Shown here piece after piece: positions 1-8,018 of a DNA stretch of 64,000 nt. How positions within the stretch are numbered: the stretch's first letter is position 1; the number at the start of each line of letters is the position of its first letter. The translations under genes and the position numbers were made by a program. This DNA comes from DATFVA01 sp963721075 (GTDB lineage Bacteria > Bacteroidota > Ignavibacteria > Ignavibacteriales > Ignavibacteriaceae): the NCBI GenBank assembly GCA_963721075.1, contig CAVRHV010000007.1, positions 124,001 to 188,000 on the forward strand, read 5' to 3'. The notes beneath the pieces were generated by a model. That model ran no database searches. It saw only the letters and a program-made list of their open reading frames with translations, and had not been told where the DNA came from.

Positions 1-410
1 CTAAGCAGTTTGTTTTTAGCATCGCTGAAATCATGACTCTGAATCAGGTAAAAGCTGTCTTTATTACTTGAGGTATTAAAGCTGTCGATCAAAGCCTTTG
101 CTACCCGTGCTCTTAAATTGTGACTTTTTAAAATCTCAATCTCATTTGCTATAAACCTGTCGCTTCCAAAATCCTGAAATTCAGGCATCAGCGGTGCTTC
201 AAGAATATTTCCCTGAGGCATTGATACTTTCAGTGAAGTTGTTGCTTTATAGATATTGCGCGCATTGACCGCATAAATAATAGCTACAATCAAACTTACA
301 ACGGTAATCAGGATAACAGGAACTATGTTGGTTCTTATTAACTTTATATAATCTTTAAGTGAATTACTCTCTATTGACCTGAGGTCATCATTTATCGGAT
401 CTGATGCCAT
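1..410 (-). CDS. Wzz-type chain-length determinant, N-terminal part (cut by window edge)
   Basis: The first 136 codons of a protein that continues past the left edge. The translated start reads MASDPINDDLRSIESN, followed by a membrane segment at about residues 28-48 and then a soluble region (SLKVSMPQGNILEAP, FIANEIEILKSH) that resembles the periplasmic Wzz domain of polysaccharide co-polymerases. Such proteins sit in the inner membrane and control the length or export of exopolysaccharide. The start codon lies one base after the stop of the SLBB protein upstream in transcription, so the two are probably one operon. The kinase half found in some family members cannot be seen because the gene is cut. 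Confidence 0.75.
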   Translation of the reverse strand, partial: MASDPINDDLRSIESNSLKDYIKLIRTNIVPVILITVVSLIVAIIYAVNARNIYKATTSLKVSMPQGNILEAPLMPEFQDFGSDRFIANEIEILKSHNLRARVAKALIDSFNTSSNKDSFYLIQSHDFSDAKNKLL

Positions 411-411
411 A

Positions 412-927
412 TTACTTCGCTATATTTAAAATTAAAATTGTGAGTGATATTAAGGCAGAAAATACTGACAGACCTATCTGCAGATAATCCTTAAAATAAA
501 GCCTTTGAGAACCGGGAACCAGTAATATGTCTCCTGCATCCAGACCGGGTGCGTTCTTAAGCTCCTTTAAGTTTTCATCCCATAACAAGTCATTGTAATT
601 AAATTTTACCATCTCTCTGGTGGAATCTTCAAGAGTTCTGAATATCCGGAGATCATCAAGATGTGCATCCTCAGTAGGTCCGCCTGCATACGACAAGAGA
701 TCGTATACGTTACTTTCCATAGGAATTACATATTTCCCTGGATATTTTACAAATCCCCACACAGCTACTTTTATGTTCAAAGTTGTGGGATCGGAATAAT
801 CATAAAAGGCCCCCTGGTTCTGCCTCAGCTGATTTGTATTACTGCCAACCTGCAGTTCAGAATTCTGAGCAAAAATCATTATACTAAATAAGAACGAGAG
901 GATTAGACTTCTGAAAAAGTAGTTCAT
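412..927 (-). CDS. SLBB-domain exopolysaccharide export protein
   Basis: 171 aa. Residues 1-20 are a signal peptide ending near IMIFAQ. Residues of about 50-110 form one SLBB beta-grasp domain (VAVWGFVKYPGKYVIP, YDLLSYAGGPTEDA). Residues of about 148-170 form a hydrophobic C-terminal segment. Wza-type exporters usually carry a Poly_export domain before the SLBB repeats. No such domain is visible here, so this is a short SLBB-only form. Its role is inferred from its partner: the Wzz-like gene starts one base downstream. It may be a periplasmic or envelope connector for polysaccharide export rather than the outer-membrane channel itself. Confidence 0.75.
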   Translation of the reverse strand: MNYFFRSLILSFLFSIMIFAQNSELQVGSNTNQLRQNQGAFYDYSDPTTLNIKVAVWGFVKYPGKYVIPMESNVYDLLSYAGGPTEDAHLDDLRIFRTLEDSTREMVKFNYNDLLWDENLKELKNAPGLDAGDILLVPGSQRLYFKDYLQIGLSVFSALISLTILILNIAK

Positions 928-982
928 TTAACGGAATTCCGCGAGATTATAAATAATAAAATTAGTAATATTTAACTATACA

Positions 983-1843
983 TCAAATCTTTAACGACAG
1001 TCTTTTCAATGAGATTATGCTGATCGCAAAACCGAGAAATGGACCAACAAAAAATAACATACTAAGGTAAATATATCTGGAGGTTCCCAAAAAATTTATT
1101 GTGCTAATATAATCAGCAAAAATGGAAACAAACAAGATAAAAATGCCTGTAGATATGGCCCCGGCCAGCATACCCACGATCATCGAATTTAATATAACAG
1201 GCATCTTAATGGTAATTAATTTTGCCCCTACAAGTTTCATTGTCTCCAGTTCCTCAAACCTGGAATTTATTATCAGTTTCACAGTACTATAAACGATATA
1301 AATGGACAGAAATAATATAACCCCCGTAGCAATAAATATATATTTTTTGATGCTGTTAAGGGTTGAAATAAGTTTGTATATGAATTCATCCTTCATCCCG
1401 ATTTCATCAACACCTTTGATCGCAGACAGAGAAGCAATTATATCATCAAGAGAATCTTTTTCCACATATTTGTCTTTCATACTCACTGTAAATGATGCTG
1501 GAAGAGGGTTGTAGTCAAGCAGTTTTCTGAAATCTTCCCCCGTTTCTTTTATGAATATTTCCGCTGCTTCATCTTTGTCTATATAGACTAAACTTTTAAT
1601 ATATTCCTTCTTTTCAAGTTCATTTTTTATTTTATTTGTTTCATCCCTACTCAGACCGTCCTTAAGAAATAAATTTATGCTCACATTCTCCTTTATTTGC
1701 TTCTGAATGACATTTGTAGACTGAATGAGGGCCAGTGAAGCAGTAATTAGAAGAACAGAGATAATTAATGAAGTTAATGAGAGAAAAAATGAAGATTTTG
1801 CTCTCCCAATTAACCTCAATGCCTCTTTAAATGAAAAAAACAT
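983..1843 (-). CDS. ftsX: Cell division protein FtsX
   Basis: 286 aa. An N-terminal cytoplasmic stretch leads into TM1 (about residues 20-42), then a roughly 120-residue extracytoplasmic domain (INLFLKDGLSRDE, PLPASFTVSM) and three more membrane segments. The conserved FtsX region (EELETMKLVGA) precedes TM3. FtsX and the ATPase FtsE form an ABC-like complex that activates cell-wall hydrolases at the septum. No ftsE is present in the window, so the pair is split here. It lies 23 bp downstream of a lipoprotein gene on the same strand. Confidence 0.93.
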   Translation of the reverse strand: MFFSFKEALRLIGRAKSSFFLSLTSLIISVLLITASLALIQSTNVIQKQIKENVSINLFLKDGLSRDETNKIKNELEKKEYIKSLVYIDKDEAAEIFIKETGEDFRKLLDYNPLPASFTVSMKDKYVEKDSLDDIIASLSAIKGVDEIGMKDEFIYKLISTLNSIKKYIFIATGVILFLSIYIVYSTVKLIINSRFEELETMKLVGAKLITIKMPVILNSMIVGMLAGAISTGIFILFVSIFADYISTINFLGTSRYIYLSMLFFVGPFLGFAISIISLKRLSLKI

Positions 1844-1866
1844 GAGTTAGAAACCTCTTTTAATTA

Positions 1867-2376
1867 TCAGAAATTAGATTCATCTATCCATCTTGAGATC
1901 TGCCACTTTGAGTCATTGGACTTTCTTTTCAGGGCCATATTTACCCGTCCGTCTATACGAACGACGTCTGTAGGATTAAAAGTAATTGTAAGATTGAAAC
2001 CACGCACAATATTTGCCGTTAATGTATCTACTGAGGAAAGTATAATATTATTCCAAATCAAATCTAATCTTTGAGAATTCTGAAATAAACCATATGTAGT
2101 CTTCATCTCCTCCTCCCTTCCCCAGGAAACATCAAAACCTACTTCATAGTCACGATAAGTAAAAATAAAATCTTCAGAAAGAAGCTTTCCGTATATAGTG
2201 GTGTCCTTAAAAGTGTAGGCATACTGGAAATTTTGAAATACTCCCTCGATGGTCTTTTGGTCTGAAATTGTAGTGTTCCCGTTGTTTGCTTCTTCATCAA
2301 ATGCCGGAGCAAACGGATTTTTACAGCCTGCAATCAAAATAATGACTACGGGAACCATATAAAAAACTCTTTTAAT
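1867..2376 (-). CDS. Small lipoprotein of unknown function, possible ATT start
   Basis: The ATG at 2358 gives 163 aa with only 11 residues before the lipobox (LIAGC) and no positive charge at the N-terminus. Six codons upstream, an ATT at 2374-2376 overlaps the stop of the preceding gene. It sits just after a strong purine-rich site (AAAGGAAAG) and would give MKRVFYMVPVVIILIAGC, a textbook lipoprotein signal peptide. The extended start is therefore proposed. The mature domain (about 140 aa, with WGREEEMKTTYGLFQ) resembles NTF2-like folds only loosely. Function is unknown. It is likely co-transcribed with the lipoprotein upstream. Confidence 0.6.
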   Translation of the reverse strand: MKRVFYMVPVVIILIAGCKNPFAPAFDEEANNGNTTISDQKTIEGVFQNFQYAYTFKDTTIYGKLLSEDFIFTYRDYEVGFDVSWGREEEMKTTYGLFQNSQRLDLIWNNIILSSVDTLTANIVRGFNLTITFNPTDVVRIDGRVNMALKRKSNDSKWQISRWIDESNF

Positions 2377-2944
2377 AGAACTTTCCTTTCAATTCACTCC
2401 AGCTTGGTAAAGCAGTACTTTTAGTATCCTGCCAGAAATATATTACCCATACTGATCTGCTGTCTCTAACCATATTGAATCGAAGGTCACCCTGGTAGTC
2501 ATCAGGCTCGGATTCATTTGGAGCATTTATGCTGTAAGTGGCTGTATATATGAGACTATCTCCCTGTGGACTGTACTGTTCATTTGATAAGGAAAGTGTT
2601 ATTGGGGTTTGTGAGTTTACTTTGGAGATCAGATTTTGAAGGTATTGCTCTTCATCTTTAATATTCCACCCGGTTAACAAGAATGGGTACTGCGATAAAG
2701 CACCGCTGGAGGGCGAGAATAAAAATTCTTTATTACTAAATGATGAATCTACCAGGCAGTTAGTGTAATTCTGGACATCTTTATCTTTGAAAGAGTTTAC
2801 CAGGTTGCTAATTAATAGCTGTGGTGTTACTGCCTGTTCATAATTTGAACGCGGCTGGTTGGGTGATTCTGCATTTCTGGTCTGAACCAGATCACATCCT
2901 GCCAGCAGCAGAGTAAAGATTATGTATATAATTACAGATTTCAT
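2372..2944 (-). CDS. Hypothetical lipoprotein
   Basis: 190 aa. The signal peptide MKSVIIYIIFTLLLAGC places the lipidated cysteine at residue 17. The mature part has a Pro/Asn-rich linker and then a domain with regularly spaced aromatic residues (YPFLLTGWNIKDEEQYLQN, VWVIYFWQDTK). It is similar in plan to the lipoprotein encoded just downstream, so the two may be diverged paralogues of an NTF2-like family; this is inference. The start overlaps the methyltransferase stop by 4 bp (ATGA), which implies translational coupling. Confidence 0.65.
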   Translation of the reverse strand: MKSVIIYIIFTLLLAGCDLVQTRNAESPNQPRSNYEQAVTPQLLISNLVNSFKDKDVQNYTNCLVDSSFSNKEFLFSPSSGALSQYPFLLTGWNIKDEEQYLQNLISKVNSQTPITLSLSNEQYSPQGDSLIYTATYSINAPNESEPDDYQGDLRFNMVRDSRSVWVIYFWQDTKSTALPSWSELKGKFY

Positions 2945-3675
2945 TTCCCTGAAATTATAATTATTCTGGGTGAAGAATTAAGGTCAAATTTGCTGCCATC
3001 AGAATCACCAAATGTCTTATAAATCTTCAAGCCTCTCTTTTCTATTTCGGCTTTAAGTTCTTTATCAGAATACATTCTTACAGATTCTATAAATTTTTTC
3101 CGTGTTCCGTTATTTGCTATTATTATATCCTTTACAACACGGTCGCCTATGATTCTTCTGTCTTGAATTATCCTATGTCCGTTGAATATATCTTCCGAAT
3201 GCGGTACGAGTCTTTTCCTTAAATAATTTGCATTAAAATAGTCCAGTACGAAATATCCTTCAGGATTCAATAAATCGCATGCGTCTGAAAATAATGAAAA
3301 ATTTTCCTCATCCGATTCAAAGTATCCGAAACTTGTAAACAGGTTTACTGCCAGGTCAAATTTTGAGGTAATGCAAAAATTTCTTAAATCAGCATTCACA
3401 AAGTCTATTGACAAACCAAGATTTTCAGCAGCCTTTCGGGCTACATTAAGAAGATTTTCACTAAGATCTACCGCGGTCACATTATATCCCCGCTCTGCAA
3501 AAAGGATTGAGTGCCTTCCGGAACCGCAGGCCAGATCTACTACATCCGCTCCTTCCTTCAAACTAATATTTTTAAGAATAAGGTCAACGAGTTTTTCGGC
3601 ATCCTCATCATTGCGATGCCGGTAAACATTAAGATATTCTTGAGTATTAAACCAGTCTTCAAACCATTCAGTCAT
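2941..3675 (-). CDS. Class I SAM-dependent methyltransferase
   Basis: 244 aa. Motif I (VVDLACGSGRHS, about residues 45-56) and the acidic end of strand 2 (VTAVDLS) are the SAM-binding core of the seven-stranded Rossmann fold. Motif IV-like NADLRNF and the FDLAVNLFTSFGYF region follow. The length and motifs fit the small Methyltransf_25/11 group acting on small molecules or polar lipids. The substrate cannot be read from sequence. It overlaps recR by one base upstream and a lipoprotein gene by 4 bp downstream, so it belongs to a tight transcription unit. Confidence 0.82.
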   Translation of the reverse strand: MTEWFEDWFNTQEYLNVYRHRNDEDAEKLVDLILKNISLKEGADVVDLACGSGRHSILFAERGYNVTAVDLSENLLNVARKAAENLGLSIDFVNADLRNFCITSKFDLAVNLFTSFGYFESDEENFSLFSDACDLLNPEGYFVLDYFNANYLRKRLVPHSEDIFNGHRIIQDRRIIGDRVVKDIIIANNGTRKKFIESVRMYSDKELKAEIEKRGLKIYKTFGDSDGSKFDLNSSPRIIIISGK

Positions 3676-4271
3676 TATAAAATACTTCTGCTTAACATCG
3701 CACGTCCTATAGTAGCTTCATCGGCAAACTCAAGATCTCCGCCGATAGGGATTCCGCGTGCAATTCTTGAAACCCTGATCCCTAAAGGTTTAATCAGCTT
3801 TGCAAGGTAGAGGGAGGTAGTTTCTCCTTCAGTATCCGGGTTTAACGCCAGTATTACCTCCTGGATTTGTTCTTCCCCGAACCGTTTCATTAATTCCTTT
3901 ATTTTTAACGAATCCGGACTCACACCCGTGAGAGGAGAAAGAACCCCTCCCAATACATGGTATAAACCGTTGAATTCGTGCGTTTTCTCGATAGCAATCA
4001 CATCGCTCGCTTCTTCAACAACACAAATTATTGATTTATCTCTTTTCTCACTTCTACATATTTCACAAAGTTCGTGTTCGGAGATATTGTAACAGCGGGA
4101 GCAGAAACGAAGTTTAATCTTCAGATTCTTAAGTGATTCAACCAGACTTTCTACGTTTTCATTTTCGCTTTTCAAAATGTGAAGTGCAAGTCTCTGTGCC
4201 GTTTTTTTACCGATGCCCGGAAGTTTAGAAAGTTCATCGATGGCGGTAGTGAGTGGTTCTGCTATCTGCAT
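3675..4271 (-). CDS. recR: Recombination protein RecR
   Basis: 198 aa, normal family length. A helix-hairpin-helix near the N-terminus (LSKLPGIGKKTAQRLA) is followed by the C4 zinc finger (Cys57, Cys60, Cys69, Cys72) and a Toprim domain beginning ICVVEEASDV. RecR works with RecO and RecF to load RecA at gaps during recombinational repair. It follows ybaB/ebfC directly (2 bp gap), the usual bacterial pairing. The dnaX gene that often precedes the pair is not in this window. Confidence 0.96.
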   Translation of the reverse strand: MQIAEPLTTAIDELSKLPGIGKKTAQRLALHILKSENENVESLVESLKNLKIKLRFCSRCYNISEHELCEICRSEKRDKSIICVVEEASDVIAIEKTHEFNGLYHVLGGVLSPLTGVSPDSLKIKELMKRFGEEQIQEVILALNPDTEGETTSLYLAKLIKPLGIRVSRIARGIPIGGDLEFADEATIGRAMLSRSIL

Positions 4272-4272
4272 A

Positions 4273-4599
4273 CTACAATCCCGGAATATTCATTCCCGGA
4301 GGAATCATTCCCTTTGTAACTTTGGCCATTTCTTCATCCGCAGCCTTTTTAGCTGATTGTAATGCTTTATTTACAGCTGCAACAACTAAATCTTCAAGGA
4401 TCTCTTTTTCATCAGCATTTATGACTTGCGGGTCAATTTCTACTGAAATTATCTCCTGTTGTCCGTTTGCAGTTGCTTTTATCATACCTCCGCCGGCTTC
4501 CTCCGTAACTACCAGGTTTACCAGCTCTGCCTGCACCTTTTGCAGCTCTGCCTGCATTTTCTGAACCTGCTTCAACATACCCTGCATGCCGCCTTTCAT
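4273..4599 (-). CDS. ybaB: YbaB/EbfC nucleoid-associated protein
   Basis: 108 aa. The N-terminal helix is rich in Met, Gln and Lys (MLKQVQKMQAELQKVQAELV), followed by the conserved core (AGGGMIKATANGQQEIISVEI and DLVVAAVNKALQSA). The family forms dimers that bind DNA and bend or coat the nucleoid. It is the first gene of the ebfC-recR-methyltransferase unit and is divergent from the purC-like gene, with 128 bp between them that must hold both promoters. Confidence 0.93.
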   Translation of the reverse strand: MKGGMQGMLKQVQKMQAELQKVQAELVNLVVTEEAGGGMIKATANGQQEIISVEIDPQVINADEKEILEDLVVAAVNKALQSAKKAADEEMAKVTKGMIPPGMNIPGL

Positions 4600-4727
4600 T
4601 CAAAATCCTCCAGTTTTCTTATTTTTTTGGTACATATTTCAATTTTTTTTGTTTAAATATAATACATAGAATTGACTTTATACACTTAATTTTCATATTT
4701 TCTTAATCAAAAAAAGACAAGGAAAGT

Positions 4728-5435
4728 TTGGGGCTTAAATTTTACAATAACGCTTTAATACACGAAGAAATAGCGAAAAAAGATCTTCCGATGGATGATC
4801 AGAATTACACTCTTCTGAAGTATCCTGACTATCTTGTTGCAGACAACAGCAAGAAAATAAAGGTGAAAGATCTTGGTTCCAAATTTGCATCGATTAATGC
4901 ATTCTTTCTTGATTATTTGAAAGAATATCACATTCCAATATCTTTTCTAAAGACTCAGAATAACGTAGGGTTGAAATTCATAAAACACGAACGCTATCCT
5001 TTCTTTATCAAGGTTCTGAATGTTATCGACAAGAGAACTGCCAAAGTCTTTGACAAAAAAGAAGGTGATCCACTTAATCTGCCTGTCTTTGAAATCCATT
5101 ATCCGAATGGGAAAGATTCAATTGTGACGGAAAGCCATCTCATTACATTCGATATTTGTACCAGTGAAGACTTAAAGTTGATGAACAGGATCTGTTCAAA
5201 AGTGAACGCCGTTCTTAAATTCTTCTTCGAAAGAAGAAGTGCCCTGCTTTCTGAGGTTATCTGCTGTTTCGGAAAAAGTGAGGACAAGCTTTATCTTGTT
5301 GATGATTTTACCCCTACAAGTCTTAAAATAATTCCCCAGTCCACCGACGGTAAATGGGTTGACCCCTATAACCTGAATACTTCTGCCGACATCAGGAAGT
5401 ATACCGACTTCCTGTTGAATATGACGAGCGCATAA
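4728..5435 (+). CDS. Divergent SAICAR synthetase (PurC)-like protein
   Basis: 235 aa from a TTG start preceded by an AAGGA site. Segments align with the PurC fold: SINAFFLDYLKEYHIPISF with the region before the ATP site, INFKVLN-like FFIKVLNVIDK with the conserved VVRN strand, LPVFEIHYPNGKDS, and LVDDFTPTSLKI with the C-terminal aspartate motif. The canonical N-terminal glycine-rich GKAK loop, the FNG motif and the usual double-Asp metal site are not recognisable. PurC joins CAIR and aspartate in purine synthesis; purS and purQ lie in the same cluster, supporting a purine link. Activity is uncertain; it could be a non-catalytic paralogue. Confidence 0.6.
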   Translation: MGLKFYNNALIHEEIAKKDLPMDDQNYTLLKYPDYLVADNSKKIKVKDLGSKFASINAFFLDYLKEYHIPISFLKTQNNVGLKFIKHERYPFFIKVLNVIDKRTAKVFDKKEGDPLNLPVFEIHYPNGKDSIVTESHLITFDICTSEDLKLMNRICSKVNAVLKFFFERRSALLSEVICCFGKSEDKLYLVDDFTPTSLKIIPQSTDGKWVDPYNLNTSADIRKYTDFLLNMTSA

Positions 5436-5436
5436 A

Positions 5437-6090
5437 ATGTTTACAAAATATGGATATTCCACTCTTGCTGTAATCGCAGTAATAACTTTTATACTGATCT
5501 GTCTGAGTTTCTTTACGCAGAATAATTACCTGAAAGCATTACTAATAGTAATACCTGCTCTTCTGCTCATCTTTTCAATGAACTTTTTCAGAGATCCGGA
5601 TAGAACTGCTCCTTCACGTGATGATGTTGTTGTTTCACCTGCTGACGGAAAGGTTCTTTTCGTCAAAGATGTTGAAGAAACCAAATTTATTAAGGGGAAA
5701 GCTAAACAGGTGTCAATTTTTATGTCGCCGCTTAATGTTCATGTAAACAGAATTCCACTAGATGGAAAAGTTGAGTACCTCCAATATTTTAAGGGTAAAT
5801 ATATAGCAGCGTTTGAGGATAAGGCATCTGAGGTAAATGAAAGGGCGGAGTTCGGTATTTCTGGTGAATACGGCAAGGTATTTTTCACACAGGTTGCCGG
5901 GTTTATTGCTCGCAGAATTGTCTATGAAATATCAAAAGGGGACTCAGTAAAAATTGGAGAACGGTTTGGAATGATTAAATTTGGGAGTCGCGTTGATGTA
6001 ATTGTTCCTGAAAACTGTAACGTTAAAGTCAGAAAGGATGATGAAGTCAAAGCAGGAGAGACAATTTTATTTGAGTTTCCAAATTACTGA
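5437..6090 (+). CDS. psd: Phosphatidylserine decarboxylase proenzyme
   Basis: 217 aa, the short form of the family. Two N-terminal membrane segments (about residues 9-27 and 32-48) are followed by NFFRDPDRTAPSRDD, the conserved VSPADGKVLFV, and SIFMSPLNVHVNR. The self-cleavage site is FGS with the serine at residue 184; processing there makes the pyruvoyl group of the alpha chain. It converts phosphatidylserine to phosphatidylethanolamine at the inner membrane. The start lies one base after the PurC-like stop and the end overlaps pssA by one base, so the whole pathway step pair is coupled. Confidence 0.95.
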   Translation: MFTKYGYSTLAVIAVITFILICLSFFTQNNYLKALLIVIPALLLIFSMNFFRDPDRTAPSRDDVVVSPADGKVLFVKDVEETKFIKGKAKQVSIFMSPLNVHVNRIPLDGKVEYLQYFKGKYIAAFEDKASEVNERAEFGISGEYGKVFFTQVAGFIARRIVYEISKGDSVKIGERFGMIKFGSRVDVIVPENCNVKVRKDDEVKAGETILFEFPNY

Positions 6091-6812
6091 TGAGCCGATT
6101 TAGAGTTACACCTTCTGTTATTCCGAACCTGTTTACCGCAATGAATATGTTCAGCGGTTTTCTGTCAATTGTTAGTGCAAGTCAGGGCAAGTTTATCTAT
6201 GCTGCATGGTTAATAATTATTGCCGGTATATTTGATGCGCTCGATGGTGCAATGGCACGGTTAACCAGATCAAGCAGCGAACTGGGAGTTGAACTTGACT
6301 CACTTTCCGATGTTGTCAGTTTCGGTGCGGCACCGGCATTCCTCATCTTCAAAAGCTACCTCTTTCAATATGAAGTAATCGGTATTATTATTAGTTCCTT
6401 CCTGATGCTGGCAGGCGGATTCCGGCTCGCCAGGTTTAATATTCAGCTTGTAGGCTTTGATAAATCGTACTTTAAAGGTCTTCCGATACCTTCCTCAGCA
6501 ATAACAATTGCGTCATTCTGTCTTGCATTTTACAGGAGTCCTGAAGGCTACCCGGAACCATACACAGTTATAATTATTCCTTTGATCCTTCTTCTCTCCT
6601 ACCTTATGATCAGTCGAATTAAGTATGATACCATTCCAAAATTCAGTCCCAAGGAGATTAAGGCAAAACCCTATATTCTCTTTTTCCCTCTGTTAGCAAT
6701 TCTTCTTCTTGTCCTTTTTACCTTCACACAGGCGCTCTTCTTTATGTTTGTTTTCATAATCGTATTTGGTATTTTTCGTCACGTATTTTATTTCGTTAAA
6801 AAGAAATTTTAA
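6090..6812 (+). CDS. pssA: CDP-diacylglycerol-serine O-phosphatidyltransferase
   Basis: 240 aa multi-pass membrane enzyme. The CDP-alcohol phosphotransferase signature is complete: Asp52, Gly53, Ala56, Arg57, Gly66, Asp70 and Asp74 in DGAMARLTRSSSELGVELDS and the following SLSD. It makes phosphatidylserine from CDP-diacylglycerol and serine, feeding the decarboxylase encoded just upstream (TGATG overlap). Six or more hydrophobic segments follow, ending in a basic tail. The pssA subclass (type II, as in Bacillus) fits the length. Confidence 0.95.
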   Translation: MSRFRVTPSVIPNLFTAMNMFSGFLSIVSASQGKFIYAAWLIIIAGIFDALDGAMARLTRSSSELGVELDSLSDVVSFGAAPAFLIFKSYLFQYEVIGIIISSFLMLAGGFRLARFNIQLVGFDKSYFKGLPIPSSAITIASFCLAFYRSPEGYPEPYTVIIIPLILLLSYLMISRIKYDTIPKFSPKEIKAKPYILFFPLLAILLLVLFTFTQALFFMFVFIIVFGIFRHVFYFVKKKF

Positions 6813-6840
6813 TCGTATTCCTAAATAAAAGAGATGAAAA

Positions 6841-7092
6841 GTGTTTAAAGCCACCGTTTTGATAAAACGCCGTCCATCAATTCTCGATCCTCAGGGAAAA
6901 GCTGTTGAAAAAGGAGCCATATTGCTGGGCATGAATAATATTAGAGATACCCGGATAAACAAGTATATAGAATTTTCGGTAGACTCCGGGGACAGAAAAG
7001 CAGCTGAAAAGGAAGTCAATGAATACTGCAGTAAACTGCTTGCTAACCCCATCATGGAAGACTACGAATTCACGCTGGAAGAAGTTCAATGA
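6841..7092 (+). CDS. purS: Phosphoribosylformylglycinamidine synthase subunit PurS
   Basis: 83 aa from a GTG start. FKATVLIKRRPSILDPQGKA and the DTRINKYIEFSVD segment are typical of PurS. The small dimer bridges PurL and PurQ in the three-subunit FGAM synthase of purine biosynthesis. The stop overlaps the purQ start by 4 bp (ATGA). purL is not in the window. Confidence 0.94.
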   Translation: MFKATVLIKRRPSILDPQGKAVEKGAILLGMNNIRDTRINKYIEFSVDSGDRKAAEKEVNEYCSKLLANPIMEDYEFTLEEVQ

Positions 7093-7787
7093 AGCCCAAA
7101 ATTGGTGTGGTTGTTTTTCCGGGATCTAATTGTGATCATGATGCATACTATGCATTCAAAAAATTTCTCCACTGTGATACAAAATTCCTCTGGCACAAAG
7201 AAACAGGATTACAGAATTCCGATATAGTAATTCTACCCGGTGGTTTTTCGTACGGCGATTACCTGCGCACAGGGGCAATAGCACGTTTCTCCCCAATTAT
7301 GAATGATGTTATCGATTTTGCAAATAATGGGGGTATAGTTATAGGAATATGCAATGGTTTCCAGATCCTTCTTGAGGCCGGTCTGCTTCCTGGTGTGATG
7401 TTGAAGAATAAATCGCTACAATTTGTTTGTAAAGATGTTTATCTTACCATAACTAACGATAATACTGTTTTTACTAAGGATATAGATTCAGATAAAGTTC
7501 TTAAAATCCCTGTTGCTCACGGTGAAGGCAACTACTTTGCAGATGACAGAACCCTGAGTACCCTGGAAGAAAATAATCAGATAGTCTTCCGGTATTCCTC
7601 TCCTGAGAGGATTATTGACGATATATATAATCCAAATGGATCTGTCAGGAACATAGCCGGCATAATTAACAGGGAGGGAAATGTTCTTGGAATGATGCCG
7701 CATCCTGAAAGAAGCTGCGACCCGTTATTAGGTAAAACAGATGGTCAGCTGATATTCAGGTCAGTTTTAAATAACATTTTTAATTAA
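7089..7787 (+). CDS. purQ: Phosphoribosylformylglycinamidine synthase subunit PurQ (glutaminase)
   Basis: 232 aa class I glutamine amidotransferase. The catalytic triad is visible: Cys88 in GICNGFQILLEAG, with His205 and Glu207 in MMPHPER. It hydrolyses glutamine and passes ammonia to PurL to make FGAM. GGFSYGDYLRTGAIA is the conserved oxyanion-side segment. Translationally coupled to purS. It is followed after 10 bp by tatA. Confidence 0.96.
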   Translation: MKPKIGVVVFPGSNCDHDAYYAFKKFLHCDTKFLWHKETGLQNSDIVILPGGFSYGDYLRTGAIARFSPIMNDVIDFANNGGIVIGICNGFQILLEAGLLPGVMLKNKSLQFVCKDVYLTITNDNTVFTKDIDSDKVLKIPVAHGEGNYFADDRTLSTLEENNQIVFRYSSPERIIDDIYNPNGSVRNIAGIINREGNVLGMMPHPERSCDPLLGKTDGQLIFRSVLNNIFN

Positions 7788-7797
7788 AGGTGATAAA

Positions 7798-7998
7798 ATG
7801 TTTGGAAATTTAGGTGCCGGAGAAATAATTCTTATTCTGCTTGTTATCCTGATTTTATTTGGTGCCAAGAAAATACCTGAACTTGCCAGAGGTATTGGTA
7901 AAGGTATGAGTGAGTTTAAGAAGGGTCTTAAAGATGTTGAGGAAGAAATAAAAAACTCTGAAACTGAATCAAAAAAGACTGATACGAAAAAGGATTAA
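7798..7998 (+). CDS. tatA: Sec-independent protein translocase TatA/E
   Basis: 66 aa. One N-terminal membrane helix (EIILILLVILILF) with the conserved FGAKKIPELARGIGKGM hinge and amphipathic helix, then a charged Lys/Glu tail. TatA oligomers form the pore for folded proteins carrying twin-arginine signals. A second tatA-like reading frame follows 20 bp downstream, so this is a tandem duplication. tatC is not in the window. Confidence 0.95.
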   Translation: MFGNLGAGEIILILLVILILFGAKKIPELARGIGKGMSEFKKGLKDVEEEIKNSETESKKTDTKKD

Positions 7999-8018
7999 TA
8001 GGTAAAGCGAGGTATATT

